A DNA stretch of 5,499 bases, taken from an uncultured Oscillospiraceae bacterium. GTDB taxonomy: Bacteria > Bacillota > Clostridia > Oscillospirales > Ruminococcaceae. Each line of letters begins with the position of its first letter. The first letter of the stretch is position 1. Location: the NCBI GenBank assembly GCA_900552845.1, contig USBC01000123.1, forward strand, positions 1-5,499, written 5' to 3'. Below, one piece after another: positions 1 through 5,470 of this stretch. The notes beneath the pieces are model-generated. The model was not told where the DNA came from and did not search any database. It worked only from the letters and a program-made list of their open reading frames with translations. The translations under genes were made by a program, and so were the position numbers.

Positions 1-74
1 GCTTCCCGGCGGTGTCACCAGCAGGGAAACAGAGGCTTTTCTTTGTTTACAGACGCTATCAAAAATTCCGAAAT

Positions 75-269
75 TCAATTGCGATAACAGCGATCCTGAC
101 CGACCAGCCAGTCCTCGCACATACGCTGCGCTTCTTCCAGACTGCGGCTTTCACAATCAAAGAAAGCACCGCGCATCGAGCAGTAAGAATAATGGACACG
201 GGGAACACCATTGGCATCCTTAAAGCGTTCACAGCGTTCCTGTCCGGGCATCAGAAAAAGTTGTTCCAT
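75..269 (-). CDS. Small cysteine-containing hypothetical protein (64 aa)
   Basis: I do not recognise this family. The start is chosen because AAGGAG (plus-strand 278-283) lies 8 nt upstream of the ATG at 269 on the minus strand, and a good extended -10 element lies further upstream. The frame stays open upstream to 572, but that extension lacks a ribosome binding site. The product is soluble-looking, with no signal peptide or membrane segment. It has five cysteines (C13, C30, C39, C51, C61), an aromatic central part (residues 25-38, with VHYSYC and GAFFDC) and a charged, probably helical C-terminal part (residues 41-56, with LEEAQRMCEDWL). The cysteines do not form tight CxxC pairs, so a classic zinc knuckle is not evident. 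It is transcribed divergently from phoH and stands alone in the visible sequence. That it is a real gene is likely from the start signals; its function is unknown. Confidence 0.68.
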   Translation of the reverse strand: MEQLFLMPGQERCERFKDANGVPRVHYSYCSMRGAFFDCESRSLEEAQRMCEDWLVGQDRCYRN

Positions 270-320
270 AGTCCATTCTCCTTTTTTGCAGCAATCAGCG
301 GTAAGCACACAACGTTTGCT

Positions 321-350
321 ATTGTAGCACGGCAGGAGAGAATATGCCAT
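321..350 (-). promoter_or_regulatory. Putative promoter of the small minus-strand gene
   Basis: Read on the minus strand, TACAAT (plus-strand 321-326) is preceded by TGC, giving an extended -10 element. A partial -35, ATGGCA (345-350, 4 of 6 matches to TTGACA), sits 18 bp upstream. Transcription would begin near 314 and leave a leader of about 45 nt before the ATG at 269. The -10 is convincing; the -35 is weak. Confidence 0.5.
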
Positions 351-574
351 TGCCGTTTTGCCCAAAGATTCGCTGCTTTTTTCTCCCCGATGGCACTTGA
401 CAACGTAGGAACGCAGTTTGCCGACACACGAACCACCGACTGCATATCCGTGCGGCCGGCGGTCACTGTTTTGGGCTGCAAATAAAGAGAACCGGCACAT
501 CATCTGGCTGTGCTGCGAGAGGCTCCGTGGAAAAACGCTGGATACAATAAAAATATTTTGTGCAATTTTCATAG

Positions 575-603
575 TTTTCTAAATGATGTTTTGGTGGTAC
601 AAT
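575..603 (+). promoter_or_regulatory. Putative promoter of the phoH-ybeY-era operon
   Basis: TACAAT at 598-603 is preceded by TGG (595-597), giving an extended -10 of the TGn type. The -35 position at 17-bp spacing (575-580, TTTTCT) is poor, which is common with extended -10 promoters. Transcription would start near 610, leaving a leader of about 30 nt. The AGGAGG Shine-Dalgarno at 628-633 sits 5 nt before the phoH ATG. Confidence 0.6.
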
Positions 604-638
604 AGAAGCATTAAAATAGGTCTTTTCAGGAGGAGCAC

Positions 639-1628
639 ATGGCAGAAAAGAACATTGAACTGGATAGCGTAGAGGTGGCTGCGGCGGTCTTTGGCAATTG
701 TGACCGCAACATCCGTCTGCTGGAACACGAATTTTCGGTTACGGCAGTCTGCCGAGGCACGCAGCTGCGGCTCTCGGGCGAGCCTGCTAATGTTGCCGCT
801 GCGAACCGTGCCGTGGAAGGGATGCTGCTTCTGATGGAAAACCATACGCCGCTGGAGGATCAGACGGTGCGTTACTGCATCAGTCTGGCTCACGACGGTG
901 CGGAAAAGCGGGTCAAGGAACTGACCGAGGACTTTGTAACGGTGACGGTCAAGGGCCGTCCTATCCGGCCTAAGACTTTGGGACAGAAAGAATACCTGAA
1001 TGCGATCCGCAGCAATGCCATCACCTTTGGCGTTGGCCCGGCGGGCACAGGCAAGACCTATCTGGCTGTGGCCATGGCAGTGAAAGCGTTCAAGGCCAAG
1101 GAAGTATCCCGCATTGTGCTGACCCGCCCGGCAGTGGAAGCAGGCGAGAAGCTGGGCTTCCTGCCCGGTGACCTGCAGCAGAAGGTAGACCCTTATCTGC
1201 GCCCGCTGTATGACGGCCTGTTTGATATGCTGGGTGCCGAGACCTATGAGCGTCTTGTGGAAAAACAGATCATTGAGGTGGCGCCTCTTGCCTATATGCG
1301 AGGCCGCACGCTGGACGATTCCTTTATTATTCTGGACGAGGCGCAGAACACCACGCCCGAGCAGATGAAAATGTTTCTGACCCGCATGGGAGTGGGTTCC
1401 AAGGTCGTGGTCACCGGTGATGTGACCCAGATCGACCTGCCGGACGCCCGCCGCTCTGGGTTAGTGGAGGCAAGCAAAATTCTGCGGGAGATCCCCGATA
1501 TCGCCATCTGCCGCTTCAGCGAAAAGGACGTGGTGCGGCATCGGCTGGTGCAGGACATCATAAAGGCATACGAGAAATATTACAGCAAGCAGGAAGCAAA
1601 ACAAGATGCTGCAAGGAGAAGCAAGTAA
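639..1628 (+). CDS. phoH: PhoH family ATPase (PhoH/YbeZ-like)
   Basis: This is a cytoplasmic P-loop ATPase of the PhoH family. Members bind RNA or associate with ribosome and RNA-decay factors; the E. coli homologue YbeZ works with the YbeY nuclease. Residues 1-75 resemble the family's KH-like N-terminal region (assigned by position and general pattern). The ATPase core follows: Walker A GPAGTGKT at 133-140, a conserved TRPAVEAGEKLGFLPGD block at 162-178, Walker B FIILDEAQN at 229-237, and a sensor-like VVTGD at 257-261 followed by QIDLP. The 329-residue length is normal for the bacterial family. The ATG is set by AGGAGG 5 nt upstream. The stop is 1 nt before the ybeY start, so the two are surely co-transcribed, which fits their known partnership. 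The lysine-rich tail (about 313-329) is poorly conserved in general. The family assignment is secure; the exact cellular role is less well defined even in model organisms. Confidence 0.96.
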   Translation: MAEKNIELDSVEVAAAVFGNCDRNIRLLEHEFSVTAVCRGTQLRLSGEPANVAAANRAVEGMLLLMENHTPLEDQTVRYCISLAHDGAEKRVKELTEDFVTVTVKGRPIRPKTLGQKEYLNAIRSNAITFGVGPAGTGKTYLAVAMAVKAFKAKEVSRIVLTRPAVEAGEKLGFLPGDLQQKVDPYLRPLYDGLFDMLGAETYERLVEKQIIEVAPLAYMRGRTLDDSFIILDEAQNTTPEQMKMFLTRMGVGSKVVVTGDVTQIDLPDARRSGLVEASKILREIPDIAICRFSEKDVVRHRLVQDIIKAYEKYYSKQEAKQDAARRSK

Positions 1629-1629
1629 C

Positions 1630-2124
1630 ATGGATAAGCTGAAAGTCAACATCACAAACGACCAGAAGACGGTAAAAATCCCCGCAGGGCTGCGGCTGAT
1701 GCTGCGCCGCTGCTGCACCGCCGTGCTGCGCATGGAGCAGTTTCAGGGGGACGCTGAGGTAAACATCACCTTTACCGACGATGAAAAGATCCGCCAGATG
1801 AACAACGAGTTCCGCCACATTGACGCCGCCACCGATGTACTCTCCTTCCCCTTGGGCGAAAACGGCGAATACGACCTGAATCCCGACAGCGGCTGCAAGC
1901 AGTTGGGGGATATCGTTATCTCGGTGGAGCACGCCGTGGCGCAGGCTGCCGAGTTCGGCCATACCTTCCAGCGGGAGATGGGCTATCTGACCGTTCACTC
2001 CATGCTGCATCTGCTGGGCTACGACCATGTAAACGGCGGGCTGGAAAAGACCATCATGCGGGAAAAGGAAGAGGAAGCGCTGGGGCGGTTGGGTCTGACC
2101 CGCGACAACACCTATGTGGAGTGA
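1630..2124 (+). CDS. ybeY: Endoribonuclease YbeY, rRNA maturation factor
   Basis: YbeY is a single-strand-specific metalloendoribonuclease acting in 16S rRNA 3'-end maturation and ribosome quality control. The zinc-binding signature is HSMLHLLGYDH at 123-133, with the ligands H123, H127 and H133. Upstream are the conserved N-x-x-FRxID-x-x-TDVLSFP block (58-74), containing the arginine R62 expected near the active site, and LGDI at 92-95. The length of 164 aa is typical. I choose the ATG at 1630 over the in-frame ATG at 1606: AAGGAG (1613-1618) lies downstream of the earlier ATG and 11 nt before the later one, and the earlier start would overlap phoH. The gene begins 1 nt after the phoH stop and ends 10 nt before era, so all three look translationally close. 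In Bacillus, dgkA and cdd sit between ybeY and era; they are absent here. Confidence 0.96.
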   Translation: MDKLKVNITNDQKTVKIPAGLRLMLRRCCTAVLRMEQFQGDAEVNITFTDDEKIRQMNNEFRHIDAATDVLSFPLGENGEYDLNPDSGCKQLGDIVISVEHAVAQAAEFGHTFQREMGYLTVHSMLHLLGYDHVNGGLEKTIMREKEEEALGRLGLTRDNTYVE

Positions 2125-2134
2125 GGAAGAGCCA

Positions 2135-3055
2135 ATGAGAGATGTGCAAAAATCGGCGTTTATCGCCATTGTCGGGCGCCCCAATGTGGGCAAAAGCAGC
2201 CTGCTGAACGCCCTTTTGGGGGAAAAGGTTGCCATTGTTTCCCCCCGCCCGCAGACCACCCGTACCCGCATCACCGGTATTCTCACCGAGGGGGCGACCC
2301 AACTGGTCTTTATTGACACCCCCGGTCTGCACCGCGCCCGCAACTCGCTGGGTGAATACATGGTGCGGCAGGTGGGCTCCTCGGTCTCTGATGTAGACCT
2401 TGCCGTTCTGGTGACGGACGCTTCCGAGCCGTGGGAACGGCTTTCCCGTGCCGAGCAGGAGCTTATCGAGCAGTTCAAAAAGCTGGATTTGCCCGCCGTA
2501 GCGGTGCTCAATAAGATCGACCTTTTGAAGGACAAGGAGCAGCTGATCCCGATGATGGCGGTGCTGAACGAAGCATATCCCTTCGAGCAGATCGTGCCGC
2601 TGAGCGCCAAGACCGGCGACGGGGTGGCGCTCTTACGGGAGCTGCTGGACGGCGCTGCCGTGGAGGGTCCGCACTACTTTGACGACGACACGCTGACCGA
2701 CCAGCCGGAACGGGTCATTGCCGCCGAGATCCTGCGGGAAAAGGCGCTTTGCTTCCTTTCGGAGGAGATCCCACACGGCATTGCGGTAACGATCGAATCC
2801 ATGAAAGAGCGGGAGACGCCCAACGGAACGATCACCGATATTGAGGCATTGATCTACTGCGAGCGAAAAAGCCACAAAGGCATTATCATCGGCAAGGGCG
2901 GCGCCATGCTGAAAAAAATTGCGACCGCCGCACGCGAGGAGCTGGAGGCTTTTCTGAACTGCAGAGTGAACCTGCAGTGCTGGGTCAAGGTGAAGGAGGA
3001 CTGGCGCAACGAGGAGCGTATGCTGCGGAACTTTGGCTTTACCGAGGAAAGGTAA
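2135..3055 (+). CDS. era: GTPase Era, 30S ribosomal subunit assembly factor
   Basis: Era is an essential GTPase that binds the 3' end of 16S rRNA during small-subunit assembly. The product shows all G-domain motifs in order: G1 GRPNVGKS at 14-21, a G2 threonine within PQTTRTR at 39-45, G3 DTPG at 61-64, G4 NKID at 126-129 and G5 SAK at 157-159. A C-terminal KH domain follows, with the RNA-binding loop GIIIGKGG at 249-256. The product is 306 aa, as expected. The start at 2135 is preferred because AGGA (2124-2127) lies 7 nt upstream. An in-frame ATG at 2114 would overlap ybeY and add seven residues that lack similarity to the usual Era start. The stop is followed directly by a GC-rich hairpin repeat, so era may be the last gene of the first transcript. 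Confidence 0.97.
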   Translation: MRDVQKSAFIAIVGRPNVGKSSLLNALLGEKVAIVSPRPQTTRTRITGILTEGATQLVFIDTPGLHRARNSLGEYMVRQVGSSVSDVDLAVLVTDASEPWERLSRAEQELIEQFKKLDLPAVAVLNKIDLLKDKEQLIPMMAVLNEAYPFEQIVPLSAKTGDGVALLRELLDGAAVEGPHYFDDDTLTDQPERVIAAEILREKALCFLSEEIPHGIAVTIESMKERETPNGTITDIEALIYCERKSHKGIIIGKGGAMLKKIATAAREELEAFLNCRVNLQCWVKVKEDWRNEERMLRNFGFTEER

Positions 3056-3207
3056 GTCCTGCCGGTCGGACAGCAGGCGCCAGCCCGAAAGAGACAGAAG
3101 TCTGTGACAACTTGCCGGGGGCGCCCGCGCCGGCGGGGCGCGCGGGCGCTGCCGGAGCCGGCGGCGCAGCCGCCGAGACCGCCGCAGGCGGTCTGCCCTG
3201 CGGGCGC
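3056..3207 (-). repeat. GC-rich hairpin repeat, copy 1 (inverted relative to copy 2)
   Basis: The block after era is extremely GC-rich and consists largely of consecutive stem-loops. They are a 10-bp stem 3121-3130/3140-3149 (GCGCCCGCGC arm); a 7-bp stem CGGCGGC 3159-3165/3169-3175 with a GCA loop; an 8-bp stem AGACCGCC 3176-3183/3187-3194 with a GCA loop; and a short GCCC/GGGC stem at 3195-3205. The part 3151-3207, read on the minus strand, matches 5394-5458 on the plus strand, with the same hairpins in the same order. The flank 3056-3120 has weaker dyads (CCTGC/GCAGG, ACAG/CTGT) and may belong to the same element. No protein-coding role is apparent; the open frames across it are low-complexity Ala/Gly/Arg/Pro. 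It could act as an RNA structure between era and the downstream genes, or be a mobile-type intergenic repeat. Confidence 0.75.
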
Positions 3208-3220
3208 GAACCGGCTTTGT

Positions 3221-3252
3221 GGAAATTTTTGTGCAGCGGGTGCAAAAATTCC
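3221..3252 (+). other. Bulged AT-rich stem-loop between era and the YqzL-like gene
   Basis: The left arm (3221-3235) and right arm (3241-3252) pair as GGAA/TTCC, TTTTT/AAAAA and GCA/TGC, with a one-base and a two-base bulge on the left side and a short loop. It stands out as an AT-rich structure next to the GC-rich repeat. There is no T-tract after it on the plus strand, so it is not a standard terminator. Confidence 0.4.
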
Positions 3253-3281
3253 CTAACATAACCCACGGCAGAGGGCGCACA

Positions 3282-3323
3282 ATGACAGCAGAAACACTGC
3301 TGCAAGGAGGCGTTCTGCCGTGA
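3282..3323 (+). CDS. Possible 13-codon leader mini-ORF before the YqzL-like gene
   Basis: ATG at 3282 opens a 13-residue frame (MTAETLLQGGVLP) whose TGA at 3321-3323 overlaps the GTG start of the next gene as GTGA. A weak GAGGG lies at 3271-3275. The frame contains a 6-bp hairpin CAGCAG/CTGCTG (3286-3291/3297-3302) ending just before the downstream AAGGAGG. Overlap of this kind can couple translation, but a frame this short can arise by chance. It has no run of a single amino acid codon as attenuation leaders do. Confidence 0.25.
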   Translation: MTAETLLQGGVLP

Positions 3324-3496
3324 ACCGACCCGCCGATGATCTGAATTATGACCTCCAAAACCGCTGGGAGCGCTTTTGGCAAAGCGGACGGGTGGAGGAT
3401 TATCTTGCATACCGGGCGGCGCAAAGTGCCGCCCAAAAGGAGCCGACTGATGCAGACAGTGACCGACGCCCTGGTGCTGCGGGAACGACGGCTTGA
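3320..3496 (+). CDS. yqzL: YqzL-like small protein
   Basis: This small 58-residue protein of unknown function is recognised by position and motif. Bacillus has yqzL between era and recO, and YqzL-type proteins share a short W-x-x-F-x-x-(S/T)G-x-(I/V)-x-x-YL-x-Y pattern. Here residues 16-33 read WERFWQSGRVEDYLAYRA, which fits well. The GTG start follows a perfect AAGGAGG (3304-3310) with a 9-nt gap, one of the strongest ribosome binding sites in the window. The conserved part lies in residues 14-36; the tail (about 44-58, rich in Asp, Arg, Gly and Ala) lies in the 47-bp overlap with recO and is probably shaped by recO coding constraint. The overlap suggests co-translation with recO. Gene finders could miss this gene because of its GTG start, size and overlap. 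It appears not to encode membrane segments. Confidence 0.72.
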   Translation: MNRPADDLNYDLQNRWERFWQSGRVEDYLAYRAAQSAAQKEPTDADSDRRPGAAGTTA

Positions 3497-4199
3497 TGAG
3501 CAGGATCGCCTGCTGACGCTGCTTTCCGCCGACAGAGGGATCATAACCGCTTACGCTAAGGGAGCGGGACGCATGAAGGGCTCGATGGCAGGCGCCACCG
3601 AGCTGCTTTGCTATTCCCACTTTGTTTTGTTCCAGAACCGTGAGCGGTGCTACGCCGATAAAGCCGAGGTAAATAACCTGTTTTTCGGCATTCGGGGCAA
3701 CCTGGAAAAGCTGACGCTGGCAACCTACTTTGCACAGCTGTGCTGCGAACTGATCCCCGAAAATGAACCGGCGCAGGAGCCGCTGCGGCTGATGCTCAAT
3801 GCTTTGTACTTTTTGGAGCGGGACAAGCTTCCTCCTTTGCAGCTTAAGGCCATTCTGGAGCTGCGCCTGTTGGCGCTGACCGGCTATATGCCGGATCTTA
3901 TTGCCTGCCGGGAGTGCGGCGGACTGCCGGAGGAGGGCGGGGTGCTGTTCGATCCGGTGGGGGGCAGCATCTGCTGCCCGGACTGTGCGTCAAACGGCGC
4001 GGTGGGGCTGCTGCCGCTGCCGGCGGGAGTCTTTGCCGCCATGCGGCACATCATCTATGCGGATTTTGAAAAGCTGTTCCGCTTTAAGCTGGGGGAGGAA
4101 AACCTGCCGGTTCTGGCGCACGCGGTAGAGCAGTACCTGCTGTGCCGGGTAGAACGAATCCTGCCTGCCCTGAATTTTTACAAAACGGTCTGCTGTTGA
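3450..4199 (+). CDS. recO: DNA repair protein RecO
   Basis: RecO is a recombination mediator of the RecFOR pathway. It binds single-stranded DNA and SSB, anneals complementary strands and, with RecR, helps load RecA. The N-terminal OB-fold (about residues 1-80) shows the usual features: TDALVLRERRLDEQDRLLTLLS, then GIITAYAKGAGRMKGSM with its basic patch. A helical domain follows, with a zinc-finger insertion using C153 and C156 (CREC) and C176 and C179 (CPDC); C175 is an alternative ligand. Not all RecO proteins keep this finger. The length of 249 aa is typical. The start at ATG 3450 is set by AAGGAG (3436-3441) 8 nt upstream. An in-frame ATG at 3348 would add 34 residues unlike RecO and overlap the YqzL-like gene more deeply. 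The era-yqzL-recO order supports the identification. A 48-bp gap to the next gene has no terminator, so read-through is likely. Confidence 0.93.
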   Translation: MQTVTDALVLRERRLDEQDRLLTLLSADRGIITAYAKGAGRMKGSMAGATELLCYSHFVLFQNRERCYADKAEVNNLFFGIRGNLEKLTLATYFAQLCCELIPENEPAQEPLRLMLNALYFLERDKLPPLQLKAILELRLLALTGYMPDLIACRECGGLPEEGGVLFDPVGGSICCPDCASNGAVGLLPLPAGVFAAMRHIIYADFEKLFRFKLGEENLPVLAHAVEQYLLCRVERILPALNFYKTVCC

Positions 4200-4247
4200 C
4201 CGATCAACCGAAAAAGATTTTGAACAAGTGAAAGGACGGTATTTACC

Positions 4248-4661
4248 ATGACCGAAAAACAAAACAAAGCCATCGAGCTGCACCAAAAGGGTTATAACTG
4301 CTTCCAGTCGGTCGCATGCGTCTTTGCGGGAGAGCTGGGCGCTGAAGAAACGGCGGTCTTCCGGCTGGGCGAGGGCTTTGGACTGGGCATGGGGGATATG
4401 TCCCAGACCTGCGGAGCCGTTACCGGCGCCGTTGCCTGCATGGGGCTATTAAACAGCGCCGGCGATACCGAAGCACCCAATACCACCAAGCGTGCCACCA
4501 TGGGACTTGCCTCCACGCTGACGGCGCGGTTTCGTGCCGAGCACGGAAGCTGCATCTGTCAGGTACTGAAGGGCAGAACAGGCTGCCCCGTCGTCCCCTG
4601 TGATACCTGCATCGCCGACTGTGTGGGCTATGTGGAGGAGGAACTGAAAAACCGCATATGA
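4248..4661 (+). CDS. C_GCAxxG_C_C family putative redox protein
   Basis: This 137-aa cysteine-rich protein belongs to the C_GCAxxG_C_C family of putative redox-active proteins, common in anaerobes and often annotated only as such. The family hallmarks visible are GYNCFQSV (15-22, C18), a Gly-rich segment GEGFGLGMGDM (41-51) followed by TCGAVTGA (54-61, C55), and C-terminal cysteines at 102, 104, 113, 118, 121 and 125. Ten cysteines in all could bind metal or an iron-sulfur cluster or form redox disulfides; the substrate is unknown. No export signal is seen, so it is presumably cytoplasmic. The start follows AAAGGA (4231-4236) with an 11-nt gap. Its last bases overlap the methyltransferase start as ATGA, so the two are translationally coupled. 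Whether they work together functionally is not shown. Confidence 0.87.
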   Translation: MTEKQNKAIELHQKGYNCFQSVACVFAGELGAEETAVFRLGEGFGLGMGDMSQTCGAVTGAVACMGLLNSAGDTEAPNTTKRATMGLASTLTARFRAEHGSCICQVLKGRTGCPVVPCDTCIADCVGYVEEELKNRI

Positions 4662-5224
4662 CCTACTATGACCAGAACGCCCTCAAGCTGTGCCATGCCT
4701 TTTGGCGGGCGCGGCTGCGCACCGGCATGACCTGTGTGGACGCCACTACCGGACGGGGGAGAGACGCCGAGGTGCTGTGCCATCTCATCGGAGAGAATGG
4801 GCATTTATTTGCCTTTGACATTCAGCCGGAGGCGGTAGAGAGTACACGGGAGCGGCTGACCGATGCCGGACTGATGGAACGGGCGACACTGATCTGCGCC
4901 AGCCACAGTCGAATGGCAGAGTACGTTCCGGCGGCGGACGCCGTTGTTTTTAACCTGGGGTATCTGCCCCATGGCAATCATGCCATCGGTACCACGGCGG
5001 CAGAAAGTATTCCCGCAATGGAGGCAGCGCTTTCGATCCTTGCCGAGGACGGGTTTGTGACCATCTGCCTGTACTACGGCGGGGACAGCGGCTATGCCGA
5101 GCACGACGCGCTGCTGGCTTACCTTGCCGGACTGGACGCCAAAAAGTACACGGTAATGGTACAGCAATTCCTGAACCGTCCCAACTGCCCGCCGATTTTT
5201 ATTGTGGTTGAGAAAAACCGTTGA
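4658..5224 (+). CDS. mnmM: YtqB/MnmM-type class I SAM-dependent methyltransferase
   Basis: The protein belongs to the family once labelled rRNA methylase-like, to which Bacillus YtqB belongs. YtqB has been shown to be MnmM, which methylates the aminomethyl group of nm5s2U at tRNA wobble position 34. Visible features are motif I VDATTGRGRD (27-36), a motif II acidic residue in FAFDIQ (D54, ribose binding), the characteristic FNLGYLPHG (98-106), and the C-terminal FLNRPNCPPIFIVVEK (171-186). The length of 188 aa is normal. In motif I the family usually has G-N-G-H/N-D; here it is G-R-G-R-D. The ATG overlaps the preceding stop as ATGA. The only Shine-Dalgarno-like run (GGAGGAGGA, 4634-4642) is 15 nt away, so translation probably relies on coupling. 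The family is confident; the specific tRNA substrate is inferred from homology. Confidence 0.85.
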   Translation: MTYYDQNALKLCHAFWRARLRTGMTCVDATTGRGRDAEVLCHLIGENGHLFAFDIQPEAVESTRERLTDAGLMERATLICASHSRMAEYVPAADAVVFNLGYLPHGNHAIGTTAAESIPAMEAALSILAEDGFVTICLYYGGDSGYAEHDALLAYLAGLDAKKYTVMVQQFLNRPNCPPIFIVVEKNR

Positions 5225-5393
5225 ACGGCTGACCGGTTGCCTTGCCTGCGGCGACCGGGGAGCGGCGGGCGCCCGCAGGGCGCCGCAGAGGGACATGTCT
5301 GCAAAGAGCCGGAGCGCCGGCGACTTGCCAAAGCTCGTGGAGAAGCTGTGGGGAGCGGGAGACCGGCGAGACGGCGCAACCGGCCGGGAGTGC
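5225..5393. repeat. GC-rich dyad-containing block preceding repeat copy 2
   Basis: This non-coding stretch after the methyltransferase contains a perfect 7-bp stem GGCGCCC 5268-5274/5278-5284 with a GCA loop and the 8-bp palindrome GACATGTC at 5292-5299. The string GCCCGCAGGGC inside the first hairpin recurs in copy 2 (from 5396) and, inverted, in copy 1. The pair GTCTG ... ACTTGCC also occurs downstream of era in the same orientation, at about 3100-3116, suggesting shared modules. An open frame crosses the block but is Arg/Ala/Gly-rich and has no ribosome binding site. Confidence 0.5.
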
Positions 5394-5470
5394 GTGCCCG
5401 CAGGGCAAACCGCCCCTTTTAGGGGGGCGGTTTCGGCGGCGAAGCCGCCGGCTCCGGCGCAGCCGGAGCG
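5394..5470 (+). repeat. GC-rich hairpin repeat, copy 2
   Basis: Three perfect consecutive hairpins are visible. They are AAACCGCCCC 5407-5416/5424-5433 (10 bp, 7-nt loop); CGGCGGC 5434-5440/5444-5450 (7 bp, GAA loop); and GCTCCGGC 5451-5458/5462-5469 (8 bp, GCA loop). The segment 5394-5458 aligns with the reverse complement of 3151-3207. Outside the loops and the stem lengthening there is one unpaired substitution and one compensatory G:C to A:T change. The element may continue beyond the window end, since 5471-5499 remains very GC-rich. Confidence 0.75.
5407..5433 (+). terminator. Possible terminator-like hairpin within repeat copy 2
   Basis: A perfect 10-bp stem with a T-rich loop lies about 180 bp after the methyltransferase stop. 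Its arms begin and end in AAA and TTT, as many bidirectional terminators do, but the T-tract is only three bases and is followed by CGG. It may be a weak or degenerate terminator, or simply the first hairpin of the repeat. Confidence 0.3.

Larger units (their letters stand above)
270..638. other. Divergent intergenic region between the small gene and phoH
   Basis: This 369-bp region holds the two outward-facing promoters described separately. Between them (about 351-540) I find no convincing gene, RNA or strong hairpin. Open frames cross it on both strands, but none has a ribosome binding site or recognisable protein. The part next to phoH (about 541-625) is much more AT-rich than the rest and includes the palindrome AAAATATTTT at 550-559 and a second TACAAT at 543-548 with no matching -35. 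Those could be regulatory, but nothing in the sequence proves it. Confidence 0.5.

Noticed and set aside
27..48. AAACAGAG/CTTTGTTT dyad as a terminator after the small minus-strand gene
   Set aside because: The stem has a mismatch, is AT-rich and has no T-tract on the minus strand.
397..402. Perfect TTGACA as a -35 box
   Set aside because: No -10-like hexamer occurs 16-18 bp downstream, so it is probably chance.
12..485. Long plus-strand open frame over the small minus-strand gene
   Set aside because: It lies antisense to a frame with good start signals, has no ribosome binding site and resembles no known protein.
75..572. 165-codon version of the small minus-strand gene
   Set aside because: The upstream 101 codons have no ribosome binding site at their ATG and cross the likely promoter; the internal ATG at 269 has a well-placed AAGGAG.
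1558..2610. 350-codon minus-strand open frame across ybeY and era
   Set aside because: It is antisense to two certain genes, is Ser/Arg-rich and is explained by GC-rich codon bias.
3056..3207. Repeat block as a CRISPR array or insertion sequence
   Set aside because: There are no regularly spaced direct repeats, unique spacers, transposase or terminal inverted repeats; only hairpins are present.
2977..3261. Plus-strand frame running from the end of era through the GC-rich repeat
   Set aside because: It overlaps era in another frame and becomes Ala/Gly/Pro-rich low complexity translated from hairpins.
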